Notes: generated from the sequence alone by a model not told the origin. Shown: positions 1-7,064, numbered from the stretch's first letter. The stretch: DNA of 15,070 nucleotides from Actinomycetota bacterium (GCA_005883255.1 VAXS01000001.1:1-15070); one strand, 5' to 3'. A program made the numbers and translations.

Positions 1-360
1 CACCTGGCGGGAGTAGGCCAGGCGGCGGCGCAGCTCGGCCAGGTGGGCGCGCTCGCGGCGCAATGCGATCTGCGTGCGCTCGAGCTGCGCCCGCGCCCGG
101 TCGAGCTCGGCCTGCACCTGGGCCTGGCGGCGCTGCAGGATCGCGATGTCGCCGTCGAGCTGGTCGATGATGCGCGACAGCTGGGCCACCGCCGACGAGA
201 GCGACTGCTCGCGCGAGCGCGCCTGGTCGAGCTGGGACTGGGCGTGGTCGAGCCGGGAGGCATCGGAGCTGCCCGGCAGTCCGGCCCACAGCGCCAGGGG
301 GACGGCCGCCGCGACCACGAGCGCGGCCAGCCGGCCTCGGATGGGTGACGGACGTCGCAT
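1..360 (-). CDS. Secreted coiled-coil protein, N-terminus of a probable cell-wall hydrolase (partial)
   Basis: The ATG is at 360-358 and the frame stays open to the window edge, giving 120 codons with the C-terminus missing. Residues 1-7 are basic (MRRPSPIRGR start) and are followed by a hydrophobic run (LAALVVAAAVPLALWAGL, about 11-28) and small residues, a typical Sec signal peptide. From about residue 38 the protein is a heptad-rich helix full of Q, L, R, A and E, i.e. a coiled coil. This architecture is that of EnvC/PcsB/RipA-like proteins, in which the coil precedes an M23 or NlpC/P60 peptidoglycan hydrolase domain. That catalytic domain would lie outside the window, so the enzyme class is inferred. 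The c-di-AMP riboswitch directly upstream supports the assignment, because actinobacterial members of that riboswitch class commonly precede wall hydrolases. A non-enzymatic coiled-coil secreted protein remains possible. Confidence 0.75.
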   Translation of the reverse strand, partial: MRRPSPIRGRLAALVVAAAVPLALWAGLPGSSDASRLDHAQSQLDQARSREQSLSSAVAQLSRIIDQLDGDIAILQRRQAQVQAELDRARAQLERTQIALRRERAHLAELRRRLAYSRQV

Positions 361-367
361 TCGATTG

Positions 368-497
368 CGCCTACGGGGTTAGCTGACGGGCTCGCGCCGC
401 TGTGCGGCGCTACGCCGACGGCTCCGGGTCGGCGATTCGCCCCGGGGACATAACAATGGGTCCCCCGTTTCTCTGCCTTTGCAGGGAATTCGGCGGC
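368..497 (-). ncRNA. Cyclic di-AMP riboswitch (ydaO/yuaA type)
   Basis: Read on the minus strand, this leader carries the conserved blocks of the ydaO class in the right order. They are GCCGAA (494-489), GAGAAACGGGGGACCCA (473-457), GGGGCGAATC (443-434), and GAGCCCGTCAGCTAACCCC followed by GTAGGCG (393-368). The AGCTAACC...AGGC 3' block is especially diagnostic. Known members bind cyclic di-AMP and usually switch expression off; in Actinobacteria they typically control cell-wall hydrolases and resuscitation factors, which fits the downstream secreted coiled-coil gene. The 3' conserved edge ends only 7 bases before the ATG. A possible -10 box, TAGGCT (507-502), lies just upstream, but I see no good -35. 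Exact ends are approximate because I aligned the motif from memory. Confidence 0.9.
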
Positions 498-537
498 GGG
501 GAGCCTACCACTCGGGGCGCGCCGTAGGATCCGGTCG

Positions 538-1944
538 ATGTCGGAGGAGGGGCTGCGCCGAAGCGAGGAGAAGATGCGCGCGGCCGGGGTGCCCGACGTC
601 GCCGTCGCCACGTTCCGCCACTACTACCGGCAGCTGGAGGCGGGCGCCACGGGGATGCTCCCCGAGTCCGAGATCGAGCCGGTGGAGTCGCTGCCCGACG
701 CGGGCGACCTGCCGGACGACCAGGCGGCCACCCGCGAGGCGCTGGAGGGCGCGGTGATCGTCAAGCTCAACGGCGGGCTGGGGACGAGCATGGGGATGCA
801 CGGTCCCAAGTCCCTGCTGCCGGTCAAGGACGGGCTGACCTTCCTCGACGTCATCGCCCGCCAGACGATCGAGCAGCGCCGCCGCCACGGGGTCCGCCTG
901 CCGCTGGTGCTGATGAACAGCTTCTACACGCGCGAGGAATCGCTGGCCGCCCTGGAACGCCACCCCGAGCTGGCGGCCGACGTCCCGCCGGACTTCGTGC
1001 AGAACCAGGAGCCGAAGCTCACGGTCGAGGGGCTCGAGCCGGTGGAGTGGCCGCCCGATCCCGAGCTCGAGTGGGCGCCGCCCGGGCACGGGGACCTGTA
1101 CACCGCGCTGGTGACGTCCGGGATGCTGGAGACGCTGCTCGACCGCGGCTACCGCCACGCCTTCGTCTCGAACTCCGACAACCTGGGCGCGGTGCTGGAG
1201 CCCCGGATCCTGGGCTGGCTGGCGGCCGACGAGATCCCGTTCCTGATGGAGGTGGCCGACCGCACGGAGGCCGACCGCAAGGGCGGGCACCTGGCGCGCC
1301 GGCGGAGCGACGGGCAGCTGGTCCTGCGCGAGTCGGCCCAGACGCCGGACGAGGACGCCGACGCCTTCCAGGACATCCGGCGCCACCGCTACTTCAACAC
1401 CAACACGCTGTGGGTCGACCTGCGGGCGCTGGCCGCCGTGCTGGCCGAGCGCGACAACGTCCTGGGGCTGCCGATGATCGTCAATCGCAAGACCGTCGAT
1501 CCCGCGGACCCCTCGTCGCCGCCCGTCTACCAGCTGGAGACCGCGATGGGCGCGGCCATCTCCGTGTTCCCGGGGGCGCGGGCGCTGCGCGTGTCGCGCG
1601 AGCGCTTCGCGCCGGTGAAGACCACGAACGACCTGCTGGGCCTGCGCTCGGACTGCTACGTGCTCACCGACGACGCCCGGGTGGTGGTCTCGCCGCAGCG
1701 CACGCGCGGGCCGCTGTTCGTGGACCTCGACCCCGCCCACTACAAGCTCCTGGGCGACTTCGACGCCCGCTTCCCGGCGGGGCCGCCCTCGCTGCTGGAC
1801 TGCGAGCGCCTGGTGGTGCGGGGCGACGTGCGGTTCGGCGCCGGGGTGGTGGCCCGGGGCGAGGTCGAGGTCGAGCACCGCGGCGACGGCCAGGGCGCGA
1901 TCCCCGACGGCGCCGTGCTGGAGGGGCGCGTCGAGGTGACCTAG
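538..1944 (+). CDS. UTP-glucose-1-phosphate uridylyltransferase, eukaryotic UDPGP type
   Basis: This gene makes UDP-glucose from UTP and glucose-1-phosphate in the cytoplasm. At 468 aa it is the size of the UDPGP family (Pfam PF01704), well above bacterial GalU (about 300 aa). The nucleotide-binding signature LNGGLGTSMGMHGPKS is at residues 77-92, in the UGPase form rather than the LAGGxGTRLG form of UDP-GlcNAc pyrophosphorylases. Further family blocks are GHGDLYTAL, FVSNSDNLGAV, FNTNTLWVDL and FAPVKTTNDLLGLRSD, and a C-terminal left-handed beta-helix-like tail follows. ATG 538 is chosen because it follows GGATCC at a fair distance and coding bias starts there. Its product could feed glycan synthesis and the TreT encoded about 9 kb away. 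A relaxed sugar specificity cannot be excluded. Confidence 0.92.
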   Translation: MSEEGLRRSEEKMRAAGVPDVAVATFRHYYRQLEAGATGMLPESEIEPVESLPDAGDLPDDQAATREALEGAVIVKLNGGLGTSMGMHGPKSLLPVKDGLTFLDVIARQTIEQRRRHGVRLPLVLMNSFYTREESLAALERHPELAADVPPDFVQNQEPKLTVEGLEPVEWPPDPELEWAPPGHGDLYTALVTSGMLETLLDRGYRHAFVSNSDNLGAVLEPRILGWLAADEIPFLMEVADRTEADRKGGHLARRRSDGQLVLRESAQTPDEDADAFQDIRRHRYFNTNTLWVDLRALAAVLAERDNVLGLPMIVNRKTVDPADPSSPPVYQLETAMGAAISVFPGARALRVSRERFAPVKTTNDLLGLRSDCYVLTDDARVVVSPQRTRGPLFVDLDPAHYKLLGDFDARFPAGPPSLLDCERLVVRGDVRFGAGVVARGEVEVEHRGDGQGAIPDGAVLEGRVEVT

Positions 1945-2150
1945 AGCGCGCTAGCCCGCGCGCACCGTGCGCAGCAGCACCCGGGAGCGGGGGCGCGCGA
2001 AGCGGACGACGGTGGTGGGCGGGCGCGCGTGCGCGGGGGTGGCGGCCGCCCGATGCCGCGCCTCCGCCCCGCGCGGCGGGCGATTGGTTGACTTTGTAGT
2101 AGCCCTGTGGGACATTGCTGGCACCCTCTCACGCCCAACCAGGCGGATCA
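1945..2150. other. Intergenic region between UGPase and MocR genes
   Basis: This 206-base gap holds no convincing gene. Just after the UGPase stop there is a short inverted repeat, GCGCAC-C-GTGCGC (1960-1972), and the bases CTAGAGCGCGCTAG (1941-1954). They might form a weak terminator hairpin but lack a U tract. A minus-strand frame of 66 codons (2151 to 1951) is open, with GC-rich third positions only in its second half. Its start would lie across the MocR promoter and start, so I do not call it as a gene. The last 65 bases are less GC-rich and contain the candidate MocR promoter. Confidence 0.5.
2088..2116 (+). promoter_or_regulatory. Candidate promoter of the MocR-type gene
   Basis: TTGACT (2088-2093) matches the -35 consensus at five of six bases. 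It is followed after 17 bases by GACATT (2111-2116), a poor -10 box that matches at only three positions. Transcription would start near 2123, about 28 bases before the ATG. The region is locally AT-richer than its surroundings. MocR regulators often bind direct repeats next to their own promoter, but I do not see a clear pair here. Confidence 0.35.
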
Positions 2151-3653
2151 ATGTCGCACAAACTGGATTTGACCGACCTCGATCGTGACGCGGCCACTTC
2201 GCTCACCGCCCAGCTGGTCGAGCGGTTCCGGGACGCGATCGACCGGGGCGAGCTGGGTCCCGGGGAGAAGCTGCCCACCACGCGCGCGCTGGCCGAGGAG
2301 GTGGGCGTCAACCACCTGACCGCGGTGCGTGCCTACCGCCGCCTGGCGGAGGAGGGATACGTCACCGCCACGGTGGGCCGGGGGACGTTCGTCCGCCGGG
2401 TCCCGCCGCCGGCCGCCGCCGACGGCCCCGGGGACGTCTCCTGGCAGGCCGCGGTGCTCCCCGAGGCGCCGCCCTCGTACCCCAACCAGGTCCTGGCGCA
2501 GTCGCTGCGGCTCCCGGTCGACCCGGACGCGATCTCGTTCGCCCACGGGTGGCCAGACCCGGCGCTGTATCCGGTGGCGGACCTGGCCGCGGCCACCCGC
2601 GAGGTGTTCGACGAGCTCGGCGCCGACACCCTCACCTATTCGGAGCCCGCGGGCGTCCCGGAGCTGCGCGAGCTGATCGCCGCCCGGGGCCGGGAGGCCC
2701 ACTTCGCCTCGGAGCCCGAGGAGATCGTGGTTACGTCCGGCGCCCGCCAGGGCCTGGACCTGGTGGGGCGGGCGCTGGTCTCGCCCGGCGACGTGGTGGC
2801 CGTGGAGTCGCCCACGTTCATGGGAACGCTGACGTCGCTGCAGCGCACGGGCGCCCGGGTGGTGGGCGTCCCCGTGGACGAGGACGGACTCGACGTCGCG
2901 GCGCTCGAGCGCCTGCTCGCCCGTCACGAGGTCAAGCTGGTGGCGCTCCAGAGCTCGTCCCACAACCCCACCGGCGCCGACCTCTCCGACCAGCGCCGCG
3001 AGCGGCTGCTGGCGCTGGCCCGCGAGCGCTCGTTCTTCGTCCTCGACGACGGCGTCTACGCCACCGTGCGCTATACCGGCGGCGAGCGGCCCCGCCTGCG
3101 CGCGGCGGCGCCGGGCCACGTGATCTACGTCGACTCGCTCTCGAAGACGGTGGCGGGCGGCCTGCGGCTGGGCTGGCTGGCCGCGGCCGGGCCCGCCCGC
3201 CAGCGGCTCCTGGACGAGAAGCTGGCAGCCGACATGCACACCTCGACGCTGGTGCAGCACGTCGTCGCCCGCTACCTGGCGGCGGGGCACCACGAGGCGC
3301 TGCTGGCCGCCACCAACCCGATCTACCGCGAGCGGCGCGACGCGCTGCTGGAGAGCCTGCGCCGGCGGCTGGGCGACGAGGTGGAGGTGGCCGAGCCCCG
3401 CGGCGGACACCACCTCTGGCTGCGGCTGCGACCGGAGGTGGACGAGCGCCTGCTGGTGGCCGAGTGCCTGCGCCACGGCGTCGGGGCCATCCCCGGGGCC
3501 GCGATGACGGCCGAGCCCCTGGGACAGGCTCACCTGCGCCTCTCGTTCTCGATGGTGCCGCTGGAGCGGCTGGACGAGGGCGTGCGCCGGATCGCGGTGG
3601 CGCTGCGCGCCGTCCGGCGCGCCCAGCGCCAGGGCCTGGTCGCCGTCTCCTAG
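2151..3653 (+). CDS. MocR-type transcriptional regulator (GntR winged helix plus class I aminotransferase domain)
   Basis: The 500-aa protein fuses an N-terminal GntR winged helix (about residues 15-83, with GELGPGEKLPTTRALAEEVGV, minus its first residue, and EEGYVTATVGRGTFV) to a fold-type I PLP aminotransferase domain (about 110-490). The PLP-binding lysine is K332 in DSLSKT. HNPTG (271-275) and D300/Y303 in DDGVY are the other cofactor contacts, and LRLSFS near the end supplies the carboxylate-binding Arg. Family members either regulate vitamin B6 or amino-acid metabolism genes, or act as 2-aminoadipate/branched-chain aminotransferases. I start at ATG 2151 (AGGCGG four bases upstream) rather than at an in-frame TTG at 2115, because the usual N-terminus begins here. 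The target is unknown, since no PLP or GABA gene lies nearby. The stop shares the CTAG at 3650-3653 with the convergent phosphoesterase gene. Confidence 0.88.
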   Translation: MSHKLDLTDLDRDAATSLTAQLVERFRDAIDRGELGPGEKLPTTRALAEEVGVNHLTAVRAYRRLAEEGYVTATVGRGTFVRRVPPPAAADGPGDVSWQAAVLPEAPPSYPNQVLAQSLRLPVDPDAISFAHGWPDPALYPVADLAAATREVFDELGADTLTYSEPAGVPELRELIAARGREAHFASEPEEIVVTSGARQGLDLVGRALVSPGDVVAVESPTFMGTLTSLQRTGARVVGVPVDEDGLDVAALERLLARHEVKLVALQSSSHNPTGADLSDQRRERLLALARERSFFVLDDGVYATVRYTGGERPRLRAAAPGHVIYVDSLSKTVAGGLRLGWLAAAGPARQRLLDEKLAADMHTSTLVQHVVARYLAAGHHEALLAATNPIYRERRDALLESLRRRLGDEVEVAEPRGGHHLWLRLRPEVDERLLVAECLRHGVGAIPGAAMTAEPLGQAHLRLSFSMVPLERLDEGVRRIAVALRAVRRAQRQGLVAVS

Positions 3654-5068
3654 CTTCCGGCCAGCGGGATCCGGACCTGGTCCTCGAGCGCGGGCGGGTC
3701 GTGCTCGTGCTCGGTCCCCACCGCGGCGTAGCAGGAGATGGTCAGCGCGCCGGGCTCCACCTCGAGCTGCAGCAGCTGCTTGTACAGCGGCGGGTCGTCG
3801 ACGTCGAAGATCTCGGAGAAGAACGAGTGGAGCGGTCCGCGCGTCCGGCGGAAGCGAGGCCAGATCAGGTTCGCCAGGTCCTCCTGGTCGGGGGTGAGCC
3901 GGCGGGTCGTTCCCCGGGTGGGCTGGCCTCCCATGCGCTCGGCCAGCCAGGTGGCCGCGTCGAGGGCGTCCAGCGTGGTGCGCCGGTGGAAGAAGGCGAT
4001 GCGGAACCCGTGCAGGCTGGCGACATAGCGCAGCGCCAGGGCGCTGACCAGGCCGGGCAGCGCCAGCAGGATCGCGACCTCGATCGCCCACCAGCGGGGC
4101 GCGCGCCAGACGAGGAGGAGCGCGGCGAGCGCGGAGGACGCCGCGCCCACGATCGCCGCCCGCCAGATGAGGTGGCGGAGCTCGCGGCGCACCACGCGCG
4201 CGTAGAACTCCAGCGACGCGCCCCGCAGCGGAAAGCTGCGGAAGCCGTCGCCGCGGACCGGGTCGGGGTTGGAGCCGTCCTCGGAGACGATCCCCAGGTC
4301 GACCGGCTCGATCCGGTGCGTGGCGTGCATGAACGCGCCGCCCCCGCCGGCCACGACGTACTCGAGCCGCCGGCCGTCCTCCAGCGCGACCGGGTAGCGC
4401 TGGTAGTTGTGGATGTCGCCCCCGATCGCGGCCACGTAGCGGTGCGAGGGCTCGCGCACCACGTCGTCCACCGTGAACCCGCGCTGCTCGATCGGGCCCG
4501 GGTGGTACTGGCCGTCGACGATCAGCGGCTTGCCGGTGACGAGGACCTTCGGCTTGTCGATCTCGCGCGACACGCGCGCCAGCCAGTCGCCCTGGTCGCG
4601 GTCCAGCTGGCCGGAGATCCCGGTGTCGATGCCGACCAGGACCAGCGACCCCAGGTCGATGACCCAGTAGGGCGCGGGTTGCGGAGGGTCGGGGAGTCCC
4701 CGGAAGCGCGCCCGCTGCTCGCGGGTGTCGGCGTCCACCGGCTTGGGCTTGCGCCACAGGAGCCGGAGGAGCCCATGCAGGTCGCCCGGCGGCATCCCCC
4801 CGGCGGGCGGCAGCCGGTCGCAGAAGGTGAACATGAAGCCCTGCAGCTGGTCGTACCAGTCGTGGTTGCCCGGCAGGGCGTAGATGGGCTTGCCATAGCG
4901 CTCGTACGGCCGGAAGAACTTCTCCGGGTAGTCGTTGACGTCGCCCGTGGGGTAGATGACGTCGCTGCAGACGACCATGAAGTCGCTGTCCGCGGCCAGC
5001 CCCAGGATCGCCGGCACCAGCACCCACTGCGAGGTGTCGCCCTCGCCCGGGTCGCCCACCACCAGCAC
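3650..5068 (-). CDS. Metallophosphoesterase with membrane hairpin, N-terminus frameshifted
   Basis: This is a calcineurin-like phosphoesterase of 472 aa counted from GTG 5068. Metal-binding motifs are GDPGEGD (5-11), CSDVIYPTGD (34-43), GNHDWYD (68-73) and GGDIHNYQRY (216-225), the last being the C-terminal GGxxHNYQR element of the family. Two hydrophobic helices (about 303-320 and 327-347) form a membrane hairpin, followed by a ~125-residue C-terminal region I do not recognise. The natural protein appears to begin at GTG 5226, 13 bases after the aldo/keto reductase stop, making a two-gene operon. One base seems to be missing near 5107, so the first ~40 codons lie in another frame (see the separate entry). 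If corrected, the protein would be about 525 aa. Starting at 5068 still keeps the first catalytic GD motif, though with almost no residues ahead of it. Substrate unknown. Confidence 0.8.
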   Translation of the reverse strand: MLVVGDPGEGDTSQWVLVPAILGLAADSDFMVVCSDVIYPTGDVNDYPEKFFRPYERYGKPIYALPGNHDWYDQLQGFMFTFCDRLPPAGGMPPGDLHGLLRLLWRKPKPVDADTREQRARFRGLPDPPQPAPYWVIDLGSLVLVGIDTGISGQLDRDQGDWLARVSREIDKPKVLVTGKPLIVDGQYHPGPIEQRGFTVDDVVREPSHRYVAAIGGDIHNYQRYPVALEDGRRLEYVVAGGGGAFMHATHRIEPVDLGIVSEDGSNPDPVRGDGFRSFPLRGASLEFYARVVRRELRHLIWRAAIVGAASSALAALLLVWRAPRWWAIEVAILLALPGLVSALALRYVASLHGFRIAFFHRRTTLDALDAATWLAERMGGQPTRGTTRRLTPDQEDLANLIWPRFRRTRGPLHSFFSEIFDVDDPPLYKQLLQLEVEPGALTISCYAAVGTEHEHDPPALEDQVRIPLAGS

Positions 5069-5104
5069 GCGGCAACGGCCGTCGGGGGCGCGGCGGTCGA
5101 CGAC

Positions 5105-5226
5105 CAGAACACGTGCCGGGCCCGGCGGGTGCCCCGCAGCCGCACGTACCAGCCGGGCGCCAGGTCCCGCTCGCTGGCCTGCTGCGCCCGGTCGGATCCC
5201 TCCCGGGGGCTGTAGTAGGTGTTCAC
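5105..5226 (-). pseudogene. Out-of-frame N-terminal segment of the metallophosphoesterase
   Basis: From GTG 5226 the frame reads MNTYYSPREGSDRAQQASER and then DLAPGWYVRLRGTRRARHVF. Nearly every codon ends in G or C, so it looks genuinely coding. After TTC (5109-5107) this frame loses that bias and becomes low-complexity. The phosphoesterase frame picks up at CTG GTC GTC GAC, again with strong coding bias, and runs into the first catalytic motif. Reading TTCTGG as TTCCTGG, i.e. adding one C, would join them smoothly as ...RARHVF-LVVDRRAPDGR.... This is either a real frameshift mutation or a homopolymer sequencing error. I favour an error because the rest of the gene is intact. Confidence 0.65.
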
Positions 5227-5239
5227 GGCGCGCAGGCTC

Positions 5240-6253
5240 TCAGGTCGCGCGGAGCTCGTGGGCGACCGGGCCGTGGCCGGCGCCGGTGCGCGCGATCGCC
5301 GCCCGCAGCTCGGCCAGGTCGTCCTCGGTCAGCTCCAGCGAGGCGGCGTCGATCCAGCCGTCCACCTGCTCGGGCGAGCGCGCGCCCACGATCGCGCCGG
5401 TCACGCCGGGCCAGGCCAGCGCCCAGGCCACCGCCACCGCGCCGGGCGTGGTCCGGTGGCGCTCGGCCACCGGGCGCAGGGCGTCCTGCAGCTCCAGGTT
5501 GCGCGACAGCCGCGGCTCGGTGAACTCGTCGCTGCGCTTGCGCCAGTCGTCGTCGGGCAGCGACTTGGCGCGCTCGCGGCTGAACCGCCCGGTCAGCAGG
5601 CCGGACTGCATCGGGCTGTAGGCGATCACCCCCGTGCCGTGCTCCGCGCACCAGGGGATGACGTCGGCGCCGGCGTCGCGGTTGATCATCGAGAACGGCG
5701 GCTGCAGCGAGCCCACCTGGCCCCGGGCCTCGCAGCGCTCAAGCAGCCCCACGTCGAAGTTCGAGACGCCGCCGGCCCGGACCTTGCCCTCGTCGATCAA
5801 GCCCACCATGGCGTCCCAGGAGTCCTCGACCGGCGTGTCGGGATCGGGCCAGTGGAACTGGTAGAGGTCGATCCGCTCGACGCCCAGCCGGCGCAGCGAC
5901 GCCTCGCACTCGCGGCGGATGGAGTCGGGGGTCAGGGTCCGGCGCGGGTCGGCGTGCGGATCGCGCTCGTCCCCGACCAGCCCGCACTTGGTGAACAGGT
6001 GGGGCCGGTCGGCCTCGGGCAGCGCGCGCCGGGCGCGTCCCACCACCTCCTCGGAGTGGCCCAGGCCGTAGGCGGCCGCGGTGTCCACCCAGTTCACCCC
6101 GTGCTCCACCGCGCGGTGGATCGCGGCGATCGAGTCCGCGTCGTCCTGGGTGCCCCAGCCGAAGGCCCAGGGGCCGCCGATGGCCCAGGCGCCGAAACCG
6201 ACCTTTGTGATCTCGAGGCCGGTGCGGCCGAGCGGGCGGGTGGGAAGAGGCAT
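5240..6253 (-). CDS. Aldo/keto reductase
   Basis: This 337-aa protein is a complete NADPH-dependent aldo/keto reductase with a TIM-barrel fold. The catalytic tetrad is visible as D57 and Y62 (DTAAAYG), K89 (FTKCG) and H134 (YQFHWPD). The N-terminal MPLPTRPLGRTGLEITKVGFG is the classic family opening (its first 20 residues suffice to see this), and GVSNFDVGLLE and IVGARSPEQV are cofactor-side signatures. The ATG at 6253-6251 is chosen on this basis. An in-frame start much farther upstream would run through the divergent gene. The subgroup resembles bacterial reductases acting on methylglyoxal or other small carbonyls, but the substrate cannot be read from sequence. It is followed after 13 bases by the phosphoesterase gene, probably in one transcript. 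No Shine-Dalgarno sequence is evident. Confidence 0.92.
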   Translation of the reverse strand: MPLPTRPLGRTGLEITKVGFGAWAIGGPWAFGWGTQDDADSIAAIHRAVEHGVNWVDTAAAYGLGHSEEVVGRARRALPEADRPHLFTKCGLVGDERDPHADPRRTLTPDSIRRECEASLRRLGVERIDLYQFHWPDPDTPVEDSWDAMVGLIDEGKVRAGGVSNFDVGLLERCEARGQVGSLQPPFSMINRDAGADVIPWCAEHGTGVIAYSPMQSGLLTGRFSRERAKSLPDDDWRKRSDEFTEPRLSRNLELQDALRPVAERHRTTPGAVAVAWALAWPGVTGAIVGARSPEQVDGWIDAASLELTEDDLAELRAAIARTGAGHGPVAHELRAT

Positions 6254-6276
6254 GCGAGCAAGGTTCGCAGGAATGC

Positions 6277-6290
6277 CGCCTCCGGAGGCG
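6277..6290. promoter_or_regulatory. Perfect 14-bp palindrome between divergent genes, candidate operator
   Basis: CGCCTCCGGAGGCG reads the same on both strands. It lies between the aldo/keto reductase start (6253, minus) and the preferred DUF4389 start (6303, plus), where a shared operator would be expected. GC-rich palindromes also arise by chance in such DNA. If the DUF4389 gene instead starts at ATG 6273, the site would be inside its coding region. Confidence 0.35.
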
Positions 6291-6302
6291 AAAGGGCTGG
6301 CG

Positions 6303-7028
6303 ATGGAGGGATTGCCGCCGCAGCCGCCGCCCGCACAGCCGCCGCCTCCCCCCGAGGGGCCCGCGCCGGGCTGGCAGCCGCCGTCCGGTCCGCCCCCTTC
6401 CGGCGGCGAGCACCCGGTCAGCTTCGACGTCGAGTATCCCGACCGCGACCTCGACCGCGTCAGCAGCGGGCTGCGGATCTTCTGGGTGATCCCGATCGCG
6501 ATCGTGCTGGGCACGGTGGGCGGCGGGACCTACCGCTTCGGGACGGGGAGCAACTCGGCCGTGACCTTCGCCGGCGCCGGCGGCCTGCTGTTCGCCGGTC
6601 CCCTGCTGATGATCCTGTTCCGGCAGAAGTACCCGCGCTGGTGGTTCGACTGGAACCTCGAGCTGCAGCGGTTCACGAATCGCGTGTACGTGTACTTCCT
6701 CCTCATGGACGACCGCTACCCGTCCACCGACGAGCGCCAGGGCGTCAGGCTCGAATACCCGTACCCCGACGTCCCGCGCGACCTCAACCGCTGGCTGCCG
6801 CTGGTCAAGTGGCTGCTGGCCATCCCGCACTACGTGGTGCTCTTCTTCCTCTACATCGGGGCGGTGTTCATGGCCATCGCCGCCTGGTTCGCGGTGGTGT
6901 TCACCGGCCGCTATCCCCGGGGCGTCTTCGACTACCTGGTCGGGGTCGGAAGGTGGAGCAACCGGGTGGTGGCCTACGCGTTCACGTTGGTCACCGACGA
7001 GTACCCGCCGTTTCGCCTGGCGCCCTAG
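6303..7028 (+). CDS. DUF4389 domain-containing membrane protein
   Basis: From ATG 6303 the protein has 241 residues. A proline-rich cytosolic N-terminus (residues 4-35) precedes transmembrane segments at about 57-77, 86-106 and 166-200. The C-terminal half carries the characteristic DUF4389 text: DLNRWLPLVKWLLAIPHY (160-177), FTGRYPRGVFDY (200-211) and RWSNRVVAYAF...TDEYPPF (217-237). The family is common in Actinobacteria and has no established function. I prefer ATG 6303 because AAAGGG lies seven bases upstream. ATG 6273 and ATG 6252 are in frame but have poorer upstream signals. The gene is divergent from the aldo/keto reductase and is followed by two more plus-strand genes. Confidence 0.85.
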   Translation: MEGLPPQPPPAQPPPPPEGPAPGWQPPSGPPPSGGEHPVSFDVEYPDRDLDRVSSGLRIFWVIPIAIVLGTVGGGTYRFGTGSNSAVTFAGAGGLLFAGPLLMILFRQKYPRWWFDWNLELQRFTNRVYVYFLLMDDRYPSTDERQGVRLEYPYPDVPRDLNRWLPLVKWLLAIPHYVVLFFLYIGAVFMAIAAWFAVVFTGRYPRGVFDYLVGVGRWSNRVVAYAFTLVTDEYPPFRLAP

Positions 7029-7064
7029 CCGGCGCAAGATGGGGCCAGGACCCGATTTTGAGCC

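Noticed and set aside
505..1878. A 457-codon minus-strand frame opposite the UDP-glucose pyrophosphorylase gene
   Set aside because: It is antisense to an unmistakable enzyme, its composition is H, R, G, V-rich, and it would run over the riboswitch promoter region.
1951..2151. Possible 66-aa minus-strand small gene between UGPase and MocR
   Set aside because: Only its second half shows coding-like third positions, it overlaps the likely MocR promoter and start, and it has no recognisable motif.
2148..5075. A 975-codon open frame on the minus strand running through the MocR and phosphoesterase genes
   Set aside because: It is antisense or out of frame to two genes with clear domains, is low-complexity (R, G, A, P-rich), and matches no family. 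Long shadow frames are expected at this GC content.
2549..5215. An 888-codon plus-strand open frame
   Set aside because: It overlaps the MocR gene in another frame and is antisense to the phosphoesterase; its composition is that of a GC-rich shadow.
6254..6514. N-terminal extension of the aldo/keto reductase to an upstream in-frame ATG
   Set aside because: The family begins at PLGRTGLEITKVG; the extension is antisense to the DUF4389 gene and is Gly/Pro low-complexity.
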